From Euborellia annulipes (taxonomy: Eukaryota > Arthropoda > Insecta > Dermaptera > Anisolabididae): a DNA stretch of 64,000 bases. Below, piece after piece: positions 1 to 10,500 of the stretch (its first letter is position 1; every line of letters starts with the position of its first letter). The notes under the pieces are model-generated. The model saw only the letters and a list, made by a program, of their open reading frames with translations, ran no database searches and was not told where the DNA came from. The translations under genes and the position numbers were made by a program. The stretch covers positions 1 through 64,000 of the forward strand of contig JAKCPI010002471.1 of NCBI GenBank assembly GCA_023213315.1, given 5' to 3'.

Positions 1-239
1 AATCGACTGGCTTCTAGCTCGACCTGGATGCAAATGATAGACTTGCTTTCTTGTTTTTAAAAATAATTTCGTGTTTCTTTAATAATTATGATGACGCACA
101 TGGATGATTTTTTACCTTCTGAAACAAAGAAATATTTATTTATTATATTTTATCTTCTTCTATCATCATATTTTAAATATTGAATAAAGATTATTTTGTT
201 AAATAATTGTTTTATTTATCCCTTAATCCTTTCCCAAAT
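1..239 (+). repeat. Dispersed repeat R0, copy 1
   Basis: The stretch beginning AATCGACTGGCTTCTAGCTC recurs almost unchanged at about 868-1034 (continued at 4827-4890 after the LTR element) and at 6796-6935. It carries no coding frame. The other copies are preceded by an AT-rich segment and a GATCGGAAGAG run. It may be the end of an unclassified retroelement; the family is not recognised. Confidence 0.6.
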
Positions 240-246
240 ATCCTTT

Positions 247-372
247 TAAAAAAAAAAAAAACCGAATTCGGTTTTTCAGGAAAAACTCGGTTTCTCGGTT
301 TTTGAAAATTAGCCAAAAAACCGGTATACCGGTTTCGGTTTCCACCGGGGTCCAAACCCTACTAGTATAGTA
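247..372. repeat. Possible DNA-transposon terminus
   Basis: This low-complexity stretch alternates CGGTTT and AACCG runs and ends GGGTCCAAACCCTA. It resembles the ends of degenerate hAT-type MITEs, but no partner terminus or target duplication was found. From 373 to 769 I see only AT-rich sequence with no gene. Confidence 0.25.
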
Positions 373-769
373 AAATTATAATCTATCTTTAAATAGAGGC
401 TTAGCATATACTCTCACATCCCCTATAACCTGGCGACAAAAAAAAAAAAAAGATTATTACGGTACTTTTCACGTTTGTAAATTTTCAAGCTGTTGTGTAA
501 AGAAAGTAAAAAGATAAAATTTTATAGAAAGATTTCTATAAAACGACTAGCACCCCGCAAGATGCGTTCCCAGGCAGTATTTAAAAATAATATTGAAAAA
601 CGATTTTTTTCTTATTTTTAGGAAAAATAGTAATATTTTAATTGGAATGGGAAATGCACGCCCTCTTTCCTCCCTCTGGTTTCATTGTTAAAAATAATAG
701 ATAATTGTATAAATTAGATAATATAACAATATAAATGTTAACCCTTAATGAAAATGAAATATTCAAATT

Positions 770-1034
770 ATAAATACCTTTTAATTAAGAGTTGAGGTGT
801 GTGTCATGTTTTATTCTTACTAATAGAATAGCAAGGAGATCGGAAGAGAAGCAGAGAGATGAATTCAATCGACTGGCTTCTAGCTCGACCTGGATGCAAA
901 TGAAAGACTTGCTTTCTTGTTTTTAAAAAATAATTTCCTGTTTCTTTGATAATGATGATGACGCACATGGATGATTTTTTTCCTTCTGAAACAAATTATT
1001 TATTATTTTTTATCAAAAACATAATTTAAATATT
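770..1034 (+). repeat. Dispersed repeat R0, copy 2 (LTR element target)
   Basis: This is a second copy of the R0 repeat, interrupted at 1034 by the LTR retrotransposon. Its continuation, with AATAAAGATTATTT and the following AT-rich tail, resumes at 4827 and matches 176-240 of copy 1. The pre-insertion site can therefore be reconstructed from copy 1. Confidence 0.65.
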
Positions 1035-1775
1035 ATAATAGATTTTATAAAGTTTGCCCTTGATCGGGTGCCCTTTATAATAAATATTATGCAGTTAGCT
1101 CCAGGATTGGATGCTATTTATGATAGATGATTTTCTGCTGGCTCCAGGATTGGATGCCATTTAGGATGAATTTTCGTTTCCCGTTGCCAAATTGTCGTTG
1201 AAGATGGTTGATGGTGGGGGAAGGGTTCACACGCACACACACCAAATGACAACACGAAATTTTTGGGTTAACAATTATTAATTAACACGTAATTGGTTTA
1301 ATTCTTCTTTAAAATGATACAGTAATAATATGAATAACGATAAAAAATGTATAACAGGTAACAAGTTGAAGAAACGTAAAAAAATATTTTAATTAGATAA
1401 AAAAAACTGGGTCATTAATTAACCAGAAAAAAATATGAATACATAAGGGTTATGTAATAAAAAAAAAATATAATACTATTGACAAGGGTTGTCGAATTAA
1501 TTTTGCAGGGCGCAAAAATATTGTGAATAACCAATATGACTTTACAAGGCGAGAGTCACAAAGCAATTGAATTGTGCTCGTGTCGTTCGCATGAGGCGAC
1601 GGAAATTTTATACAAAAGTCGTTAAAAATACGTTAGAAAAATTTTAGAGAAAATAAACGAATTTTCTACTTGAGAAAAATAAATGAATTAGATAAAATAA
1701 AAAAAATAAAAAATAATATTGAGAAATTAGAATTGGAAATAAAATAAAATTAAAATAATTAATTTGCCGGTTACA
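1035..1775 (-). repeat. 3' LTR
   Basis: This is the left copy of the 741-bp LTR. On the minus strand it begins TGTAACCGGC and ends CTATTAT. It contains a short internal duplication of a GCTCCAGGATTGGATGC unit. Confidence 0.92.
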
Positions 1776-1787
1776 ATCTCCCCCTCT
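1776..1787 (-). promoter_or_regulatory. Polypurine tract
   Basis: On the minus strand AGAGGGGGAGA lies directly before the 3' LTR start, as expected for the plus-strand DNA primer of LTR elements. Confidence 0.8.
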
Positions 1788-1813
1788 GATTCCAATAACG
1801 TCTCGATGAGGAA

Positions 1814-3592
1814 TCAGCCCACCGCAACAGGCAAATTCTTACGGGGCCTACCTCTCTTACGCAAAGGAGTCACAGGTGAAGAGTGTGAAGTCTTGCTCAC
1901 AGGTTGCAGCGAAACTTTATCTTCAGTCGAGATTTTATGTTCACCATGAGAAGTGGACTCTCCCTCTCCCCCTGGCTGAAACATATTCTCCTGTTCTTGA
2001 AGAAGATTTGATTTTTGACCGGGTGTCAAATTTGTTTTATTTTTCAATGAGTGAAAAGGGTTAAGTTGAGGCAACTTATTTGGTAGGAATTCTGTAGCAA
2101 AAGGGTATGCTTTTCTTGGTTGATTGGAGAAATACCAAAGGGCATTCTTGAAGTCCAAGACAATTCCAGCCTTGGTGAGAAAATCAACTCCGAATAGAGT
2201 GCGATTTTCTTGAGCATCTGGTAGAAATATCAATTTGGTATTAATAGTTCTGTTTTTGATCTTTACCGGTACTGTGGCCGTAAAAACGTTTTGTGTGTTT
2301 CGACGTCCATCAGCGAGGGTAAGGGTTGTTTTTTGTTGATTAAAGGAGTGGTTCCTTTCTTGAAGAAAATGAAATAATTTTTGGCTACCTATGGATTGGG
2401 TAGCACCACTGTCTGCACAGACGTTGCCGGTCCTTTCAAAAACTGAAGCTTCCATCAGAGCTAATGAAGAAGGGTTTTCATTAGTGACGTTTATATGTAA
2501 CGTCACAACTTCATTTTTGGCAGGCGAACATGTTTGGCATTTTGGCTTGGTTGTACCAGGTGTTCCGCAACCGTAGCATTTAAGTGTTGTCGAATTATTT
2601 GATTGGTCTTCGGGTTTGGATGAATCCTTTTTTGGCAATTTCTCCTTAGGGGCAGGAGTGTTCTTGACAGTATTGGATTCAGTTTGTTTACCGGAGGTTT
2701 TGGAAGATTCCGTTCGAAGGTTGTCGTACGAATCAAATTTTTCGGCCAATTCACTTGGTGAATTAAGTTTTTCCCATTCGTCGAGGAAATGTTCACGACA
2801 TTCAGGGGAGCATCGCTTTTTCATTTGATCGGCGATAATTAAATTTTTGAGTTCTTCGAAAGTATTAATGCCTAACTCGGAGGTCCAAGACTCAAAATAG
2901 GTGCGCAGGGCAAAATAAAAATCTTTCCAAGTGTTTTCAGGAAGTTTCTTGGAATTCGAAAACAATTTCCTAATTTTATCAACGGTTAGTTTAAAGCGTT
3001 GTAATAAAATTCGTTTAATATGAGGATAATCCTGAGAAAGCTCTTCAGGTTCTCGTACAATGAGAGATGTCATTTCCATTGGGAGGACGGAAATTAAATG
3101 AGGTACCAAATGTTTGTTTGGAATTTCTAAAAATTTCATTTGCCTTTCGAAAAGAGCTAAATATATGTTAATATCATCTTCTTTGGGGTCAAATTTTGGT
3201 AAAACTTTGGTTATATCTACTTTTATTTGAGAAGTATTAGGTCGCGGAGCTTCCTTTTCTTCTACTCTTAATAATTTAAGTTTTTCTAATTCGAATTTTT
3301 GTCTTTCCCTCTCTTCTTCCCTTTGTCTTTCTCTCTCCCTTTCTTCCCTTTGTATTTCTCTCACCTTTTCTTCCCTCTCTCTTTCTTTCTCCTTTTCTTC
3401 CCTCTCTTCCCTAAATTTCCTATCTTCTATGATGGTGATGAGAAGTGTTTTGGTGAACTCCTCATCATATTGAGGGGATGAGGTGATTTTTGCTTTGATG
3501 TCAATAATCCTAGATGTAGGTGTGACTTCAACCCCCAACTCCTCTGCCAAGAGAAATAGGTCCTCTTTACGAGCTTTTCCAAAATAAGACAT
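1814..3592 (-). CDS. Retrotransposon Gag with aspartic protease
   Basis: This intact 592-residue ORF is the only gene of the LTR element. The N-terminus (MSYFGKARKEDL) leads into a highly charged E/R/K run at about residues 55-110, probably a coiled coil. A Gag capsid-like region follows (about 120-300). A zinc-knuckle-like cluster sits near residues 337-353 as C-X2-C-X4-T-X4-C-X2-C, so the usual histidine is replaced by threonine while an extra cysteine pair follows. A retropepsin domain comes next, with the catalytic DSGA near residue 391 and a later LFGVDFLTKAGIVLDF segment. Gag would package RNA and the protease would mature Gag. There is no downstream pol. The start was chosen as the first ATG after the leader; the frame has no internal stops. 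Confidence 0.88.
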   Translation of the reverse strand: MSYFGKARKEDLFLLAEELGVEVTPTSRIIDIKAKITSSPQYDEEFTKTLLITIIEDRKFREEREEKEKEREREEKVREIQREERERERQREEERERQKFELEKLKLLRVEEKEAPRPNTSQIKVDITKVLPKFDPKEDDINIYLALFERQMKFLEIPNKHLVPHLISVLPMEMTSLIVREPEELSQDYPHIKRILLQRFKLTVDKIRKLFSNSKKLPENTWKDFYFALRTYFESWTSELGINTFEELKNLIIADQMKKRCSPECREHFLDEWEKLNSPSELAEKFDSYDNLRTESSKTSGKQTESNTVKNTPAPKEKLPKKDSSKPEDQSNNSTTLKCYGCGTPGTTKPKCQTCSPAKNEVVTLHINVTNENPSSLALMEASVFERTGNVCADSGATQSIGSQKLFHFLQERNHSFNQQKTTLTLADGRRNTQNVFTATVPVKIKNRTINTKLIFLPDAQENRTLFGVDFLTKAGIVLDFKNALWYFSNQPRKAYPFATEFLPNKLPQLNPFHSLKNKTNLTPGQKSNLLQEQENMFQPGGEGESTSHGEHKISTEDKVSLQPVSKTSHSSPVTPLRKRGRPRKNLPVAVG

Positions 3593-4059
3593 TTTAGAAA
3601 AAATTTTTTTTTTTCAATATTGAGAAAAAAAAAATTAAATAGGTTTATTTTCTCTTTACACAAAATTATAATATTAAGATTTATTAATTAATTAGTTTAA
3701 TTAATTAATTATTAATTATTTAGAATAATTAAAAAAATTATTTGTTTTTGGCAAATAAAGTTATTAATAAAATTTTGTCAAAATTATTATTATTATTTAT
3801 ATTTAACAAGGTTTGTTAAATAATTTAAATATTTGTTTAAATGCAAATAAAGTTTAGAGTTTTATATATTTTAGTAAATTAAAAAAAAATTAACTTTTAA
3901 TTTTAAATTAAATATTTTTGATAATTAAGCACTTTCACTTTAGTTAATAAAATTTGGTACTTATGGTTGATGTCTTCTTATCTTGAGGGCTGGTTCTCTG
4001 ATGATCCAAAAATCCAGGCCACTAGTTGAGCGCCATTTATAATAGATTTTATAAAGTTG
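3593..4059 (-). other. Retroelement 5' leader
   Basis: This AT-rich untranslated stretch lies between the primer-binding site and the Gag start. It contains no convincing ORF. Near 4021-4060 it repeats a CGCC-ATTTATAATAGATTTTA unit that also forms the LTR edge. Confidence 0.6.
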
Positions 4060-4077
4060 GCCCCACGTTGGGCGCCA
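4060..4077 (-). promoter_or_regulatory. tRNA primer-binding site
   Basis: TGGCGCCCAACGTGGGGC on the minus strand starts 3 nt downstream of the 5' LTR. The TGGCGCC start and the position fit a retroelement primer-binding site; the exact tRNA is not assigned. Confidence 0.8.
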
Positions 4078-4080
4078 TTT

Positions 4081-4821
4081 ATAATAGATTTTATAAAGTT
4101 TGCCCTTGATCGGGTGCCCTTTATAATAAATATTATGCAGTTAGCTCCAGGATTGGATGCTATTTATGATAGATGATTTTCTGCTGGCTCCAGGATTGGA
4201 TGCCATTTAGGATGAATTTTCGTTTCCCGTTGCCAAATTGTCGTTGAAGATGGTTGATGGTGGGGGAAGGGTTCACACGCACACACACCAAATGACAACA
4301 CGAAATTTTTGGGTTAACAATTATTAATTAACACGTAATTGGTTTAATTCTTCTTTAAAATGATACAGTAATAATATGAATAACGATAAAAAATGTATAA
4401 CAGGTAACAAGTTGAAGAAACGTAAAAAAATATTTTAATTAGATAAAAAAAACTGGGTCATTAATTAACCAGAAAAAAATATGAATACATAAGGGTTATG
4501 TAATAAAAAAAAAATATAATACTATTGACAAGGGTTGTCGAATTAATTTTGCAGGGCGCAAAAATATTGTGAATAACCAATATGACTTTACAAGGCGAGA
4601 GTCACAAAGCAATTGAATTGTGCTCGTGTCGTTCGCATGAGGCGACGGAAATTTTATACAAAAGTCGTTAAAAATACGTTAGAAAAATTTTAGAGAAAAT
4701 AAACGAATTTTCTACTTGAGAAAAATAAATGAATTAGATAAAATAAAAAAAATAAAAAATAATATTGAGAAATTAGAATTGGAAATAAAATAAAATTAAA
4801 ATAATTAATTTGCCGGTTACA
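4081..4821 (-). repeat. 5' LTR
   Basis: This is the right copy of the 741-bp LTR, the same length as the left one and apparently identical in the stretches compared. It should carry the element promoter; no TATA box stands out from the AT-rich background. Confidence 0.92.
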
Positions 4822-4965
4822 ATATTCAATAAAGATTATTTTTTTTTAAATAATTGTTTTATTTATCCCGTAATCCTTTCCCAAATTTTTTAGAATAGTT
4901 AAAAAAAATTATTAATGGCTATCCTTTTTTTTTTTTCTTTTTAGACGAGATAAATAATAAAATTC

Positions 4966-6665
4966 TGGTGTGACTGTCGCACAGCACACAACTTTCTCTT
5001 ACCTTAGGTAATCGAAAGTTGTGTTCTGTGCTTGCCACACCAGATTTTTCGTGTCGACATATATTTAGTTTCCGCCGATATATTAGTGTGGATTTGGCTA
5101 AGGTCTTCAAAAAGCAAGTCCTTGAGAAAATTGGGGTATATGAAGGTGTAAATGAGTGGTGGGAGGAAAACAGCAAGGTGTTAATAAAAGCCGGTGAAGA
5201 TATCCTAGGTAAAACTACTGGTAAGTGCCCACTGCCGGATAAGGAAACATGGTGGTGGAATGAAGAGGTACAAGAAAAGATAAGGTTCAAGAAGGTGGCC
5301 AAGAAAAGATATGACCTCTCACAGAAAGATGACGATCGAGCGGATTATAAGCAAGCAAAAAGGGAGACCAAGAGGGCTGTTGCAATTGCGAAGGCGAAAG
5401 CGTCTGAGAGCTTATATGAAGAGTTACAAACAACGGAAGGGCAAAATAGGTTATACAGTATAGCTAAGGCAAGAGACAAGGCTTCTAAGGATTTCACCCA
5501 CATTAGACAAATAAAGGACATAGAAGGAAGAGTGCTGAGGAAAGAGGAGGATGTTAAAAACCGATGGCAGAATTATTTCAAAGTATTGTTGAATGAAGAA
5601 CATCCTAGAAAAGATAATGAGGGTGGAATAAGTAATGATAATGAAAGACTAGGTATAGAAATGGAAGATATTTCAGAGGCCTTAAGCAGAATGAAGAGAG
5701 GGAAAGCTGTCGGTCCAGGTAACCTACCAGTTGAAGCATGGAACGCGCTAGGGAAAGAGGGAGTAATTCTTTTGTGGGACTTGCTACGTAAGGTTCACGG
5801 CGAGGAAAGGATACCAGAAGCATGGAGAGAGAGCGTAGTGGTGCCCATCTATAAAGGTAAAGGAGACATCCAGGATTGCAGAAATTATAGAGGAATAAAG
5901 TTGGTGTCCCATACGATGAAAGTATGGGAACGCATTCTGGACAGAAGGATTAGGAAAGTTGCAACCATATCGGACAAACAGTTTGGTTTTATGCCAGGGA
6001 GGGAACGATGGACCCACTATTCGCTCTGAGACAATTATTAGAAAGGTATGGGGAGAAAAAGAAAGACCTGCACTTGATCTTCATAGATCTTGAAAAGGCC
6101 TATGATACAATTCCAAGGGAAGAGTTGTGGAGATGCATGGCGGTGAGAGGAGTCCCAGACAAGTATATAAGAGTGGTGAAGGATATGTATCATGGCGCAC
6201 ATACCAGAGTCAGATCAAGTGTTGCGGTCTCTGATAGTTTCTTTGTGACAGTGGGTCTACACCAGGGGTCGGCATTGAGCCCATATCTCTTTAATATTGT
6301 TTTGGATGTGCTAACAGAGGGGGTGAAAGGCGTGGGTTTTTGGTCGGGAATGGCGTTAAAGAACTTTGTTCCAATAATTGATTTATGAATTTTAATCAAA
6401 ATCGTTGGAGCGAATTTTGGGAAAAACAAAGGGATTCGTGTCACGACTCAGGGAGGTGCCTAACTTAAATATAAAATTTCAACCTCCTAGCTAAGCTCTT
6501 TTCGTTCTTGAATAACTTGAATAACCTACAGATAGGCCATTTTGCGACACCCACTTGAACCTAAAAACGTGTATATCCATCAAAATCTCGAAATCGAATT
6601 TTTGACATGAATCTAATACTTTATCTATATATTAACATATATATAGATAAGAAAAATAATAAAAA
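4966..6665 (+). repeat. Dispersed repeat R1 split by LINE fragment
   Basis: R1 begins with a hairpin that opens AATCTGGTGTGAC and closes GTCACACCAGATT. It ends with a segment containing a CGCGAAAACC-like motif, ATCCATCAAAATCTCG and a TATATA/AGAGAAAGTA tail. Here the hairpin and leader occupy 4966-5088 and the tail 6380-6665. The middle that other copies have (for example 12600-12780) is missing and an RTE fragment sits in its place. Confidence 0.7.
5089..6335 (+). pseudogene. Broken RTE-type LINE reverse transcriptase
   Basis: The frame encodes the linker and fingers/palm of a non-LTR reverse transcriptase. Visible pieces are the WWNEEVQ segment upstream of RT, GKAVGPGNLPVEAW, a NYRGIKL motif, QFGFMPGR, then (after a frameshift at about 5998-6010) FIDLEKAYD (motif A) and GLHQGSALSPYLF (motif B). 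The copy stops before the catalytic FADD box and lacks the endonuclease, so it is truncated at both ends and inactive. The motif style fits the RTE clade. Both ends abut R1 sequence, so it appears to have replaced the R1 interior. Confidence 0.85.
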
Positions 6666-6935
6666 GTTAACCCTTTATGAAAGAGAAATATGCAAATTAT
6701 AATTACTTTTTAATTTCAGCGAGATGAAGTGTGTGTGATGTTTTATTCTCACTAATAGAATCGCAAGGAGATCGGAAGAGAAGCAGAGAGATGAATTCAA
6801 TCGACTGGCTTCTAGCTCGACCTGGATGCAAATGAAAGACTTGCTTTCTTATTTTTAAAAATAATTTCCTCTTTCTTTAATAATGATGATGACGAACATG
6901 GATGATTTTTTACCTTCTGAAACAAAGAAGAATGT
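6640..6935 (+). repeat. Dispersed repeat R0, copy 3
   Basis: This is a third copy of the R0 repeat, with the same TTTTATTCTCACTAATAGAA lead and CGACTGGCTTCTAGCTCGAC core. It directly follows the R1 tail and is cut at 6935 by an R1 fragment. Confidence 0.6.
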
Positions 6936-7075
6936 TTTAAATTGAACCCAGACAGACAGACACATAGACAGACCATGTCGCGAAAACCACTTTTTTGGAT
7001 TCAGGGGACCTCTAATCATGTATATCCATCAAAGTCAAAAGATTTTAAATTCCTTGACTTTGTTTTTCATTTGTT
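6936..7075 (+). repeat. R1 fragment
   Basis: An AGACAGACCATGTCGCGAAA segment followed by ATATCCATCAAA matches the tail of R1. From 7076 to 7577 there is no recognisable feature. Confidence 0.55.
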
Positions 7076-7577
7076 TTTTTTTTTAAAGCCCACTGAAGTG
7101 AGCTACGATATTTTGTTTGTTGGTTGATGACAGGGAATAATTTCATTCAATTCTAATTATAAAAAAAATAAAAATATATTATTTAGTATTATTAGGAATG
7201 AAATAAACAACCAACCTGATTTTGAATTTTTGAAGAATTTCGATCGTTGATATTTCTAGTCAGGGAGCAATTCCCGTTGTTGACACTTTTTTACAAATGG
7301 CGGATATGGGTGTTGTTATTTGCCTGTTATTTGATGCTTGGTGACTAGTGCGCATGCTCCCGGGGCTCAAGCAGGCGACACTAGCAGCATCTAGCGAGGG
7401 AGTATAACTCATTTAATCATTCTGAACATAGGAACTATATCTCTAAAAGCACGCCAAATTCCCTGCCTGGTCCCCCCACAGATCAACAAGTGAAGTTGAT
7501 AATTAATATTAATTAGTTGATAATTAATATTGAAAATAATTATTTTTTTTCTAATTTATTAAAATAAAAATTCTCAA

Positions 7578-10500
7578 ATGTTGTTTAAAGAAGATAAGGA
7601 AAACATTCCTGAGGATATAAAATATCCAATTCATATAGGTAAGGCAATTAATAATAAGACTCTTTATGTTTCACCAAAAGTTTCTTCCCTATATTTAACC
7701 AAGTAGTATTTAACATTCTATTCTCATATAAATTCGAATCATAGGATACGATTAAACTTTCTCTTGTTGGAATAATTACTCAAGCAAGCTCTTTCTGTTT
7801 TTGTCATATATATATATATGGGCGTTTTTCTAAAATTTTTGGACATTTTTGTCCCAAGCATTGTTCAAAAAAAGTGAAGACAACATTCGACTAAGTTTAC
7901 TGTTTTTTAAATTAAATTGTTATTTTAAACATATGATTGTATTTTATAAAGATTCCAACTGTATTCAAGTATTTTTGGAGTTTAGGCTTTCTTAGTCATA
8001 ATCATTAGTGAAAGAATTTGATTTTCGGTTTAACTGTGGTTTATTTGTAAAAATTACAAAGTTTCAGCCACTCATTCTGTGGCCTTCTTCAGGTACAATT
8101 CAGCTAAGATTATAAAGGTTGTTACATCACAAGTCACAGATGTAACAACCTTTATACAGTTCTCATTCGTTAATAAGTACAAGTTATTTGCATTTCATGT
8201 CCAACGAATGCAACCTTTATAATCTTAGCTGAATTTGTACCTGAACAAGGAAACAATGAGTGACCGAAACGTTGTAATTTTACAAATTAACCACAGTTAA
8301 ACCGAAAATCAAATTCTTTTACTAATGTATTTCATACATTCCTGGTTCAAACCTAGAAAATTTGTATTCAATTTATGAGAGGGACAATATAAAGTCCCAT
8401 CCAGGCGTTTTCTACATGTGATTATTTCATTGTTTCTATAAAAGTAAATGAAAATCTTTATTGACAATTTTCTAGGTTTGAACCATGAAAGTTTCCATTA
8501 AAAAATATATAATATTTTTTAAAAAACAATGGAATAATCACAAGTAGAAAACGCATGGGTGGGACTTAATACTGTCCCTCACTATACATAAAATGACGAA
8601 TGCATATCAGGTTATCCAGTAACCATCAACTCGTTTATTGTTTATCAATAAAATGATGAGATGTGATATATTTTACAATATGTTAAAGGGTTAGGGCCAC
8701 TAGTATCAAAGGGAGAGATTTTGCTTTCATTTTGCATAACCCAGCCTTCGAGTATATGTATATGTAATGTATATAGGTATGTTGAATTTTTAGCCAAGAT
8801 CTCTGTTAAATTATCCCGAGCCAAAAGTTCTGTGTAAGATTTACCAAAGGCAGTGACGGCGCTACGGGGGGCTAGGGGGGCAACCGCCCCCCGGCAAGGA
8901 CCTCTGCCCTCCTGGATGCCCCCCCAATCAGCTCGAAACCAAAGTCATGGGATGATATATATATAAACTTATTATTTTTATAAAAAAAATTATTTAAAAA
9001 TAAAAATGTTTTCTCTCAAATTAAAAAAAATTCTCAAATTTTTATTCACTTTTCCAAAAAAAAAAAAATTTAATTCATGCTTTTTATTACAATGAAAAAA
9101 AATTTGGTATTGGCTGTGTCTTCTACACAGCCGGAGGCTTTTTAACGTGACAACGTCTTGTTCCTGGACTTCAAACTATTTTTACTTTCTCTTACCTATA
9201 TTGAAATATATAGAGAGAAAGTATTGTTGACAAAAATTTATTTCAATTCAATTGGCTACCAATCAATTTAAATAAAAGGGTCTAAGCGGCCTCAGATGCC
9301 GAAAAAAAACTTAAAAAAAAGAAAAATCTAATTTTGCGGGGCCCCTAAAAAGCGAGGGGCACATAGACGATTGTCTAATTCGCCTAATGGGTAATCCGGC
9401 ACTGGCTGGTAGGCATGACATTTACAAATGGCTTGAATATAGTATAGGCTTGTGTTAACAAGACTACATATTGCTTTTTATGCCATTTTTTTTCATACAA
9501 AAAATGATGGCAAAACAGTTTTTGTGAAATTAGGATATAGAAACTGGAAAAAGCAAACGGTGCTGAAGGCTTAAAAAAGCATGAAAATTCTGAAGTTCAT
9601 AAACAAGCCGAACTTTGTTATACAGACTTTTCTTCTACCTGTCCCTCGATAGCAGTTCAAATTGATTAGGCTATGCTCGCACTGTTACTGAAAATTGCCA
9701 TTATATTTCAGTTGTAATCGAAGCATCAGGGATAATAAAATAAAAAGATAAAGTTTTGAATTTAATTCAATTTTTACTTTCTCTTAACTATGTATATATG
9801 TAATATATATATAGAGAGAAAGTATTGGATTCATGTCAAAAATTCGATGTCGAGATTTTTTTTTTTGTTTCTCTGTTGATATAGCCTATATAATTATTTA
9901 CTGCCCCCCCCCCCCCCTGTTGGCAAGCTTGCCCCACTCCTGCCCCCCCCCCCCCCCCGCTGAGAATATGCTAGCGCCGTCACTGACCAAAGGGGTGATA
10001 TTAGAAAAACAAGCCTGGCACCAGCATCCTAACTTCACTTATAAAAATAACAGAAGCATTCTTCATTCTGTTATTATTCATTTTATGTCAGTCAGGATTA
10101 CATTTCTAGCATATATGGCAAGGTTTTGAAAATCATTATTTGAATATGTTCTAATATCCACGTTGGAACTATGTTCGAGGGTTGGCAACTCCCTTTGGCT
10201 AGTCGAATATTCTCTTCAGTTAACGCATTGCAATTTTTAAATTTGTTAATTTTGGTAAAAAAATTAATTATTTTAATTTATAATATTTATTTAAATTAAT
10301 TTCAATTTTTATTTTTAATAATTTTTATATATTATGTCTTTATTGAGTAGCTACCTTCAAAAAACTCTTAATACTGAAGAGAATTTATTTCCTGGAAGTG
10401 GGTTTCTGCTTTACACACTAACCATAGGTCAACTAGCTACCCATACATCAAACAACCGACCCTAAGATATTAAGGAGCAAGTTATGACTGTGGATATTCT

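Larger units (their letters stand above)
1035..4821 (-). mobile_element. Non-autonomous LTR retrotransposon (Gag-protease only)
   Basis: The element has two LTRs of equal length (741 bp, 1035-1775 and 4081-4821) flanked by a 5-bp direct repeat ATATT (1030-1034 and 4822-4826). Read on the minus strand the order is 5' LTR, primer-binding site (TGGCGCCCAACGTGGGGC, 3 nt after the LTR), a leader of about 470 bp, one Gag-protease ORF, a purine tract (AGAGGGGGAGA) and the 3' LTR. No reverse transcriptase, RNase H or integrase is present. Because the ORF ends about 25 bp before the purine tract, pol was not cut out by a recent visible break. The LTRs look identical where compared, so insertion is young. 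It probably depends on a related autonomous element for replication (inference). Confidence 0.93.

Noticed and set aside
841..870. GATCGGAAGAG resembling a sequencing adapter start
   Set aside because: The string continues with a different sequence and recurs in repeat R0 at 6770; it is genomic.
9833..10129. 98-codon ORF with a proline run
   Set aside because: It crosses the C-rich end of the hAT element and its target duplication; a by-product of poly(C).
10334..10397. Alternative first exon of the zinc-finger gene starting MSLLSSYLQK
   Set aside because: Its phase would also fit the 10543 acceptor, but the donor (GTGGGT) is weaker than GTAAGG at 7639, and upstream sequence gives no support. 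Kept only as an alternative.
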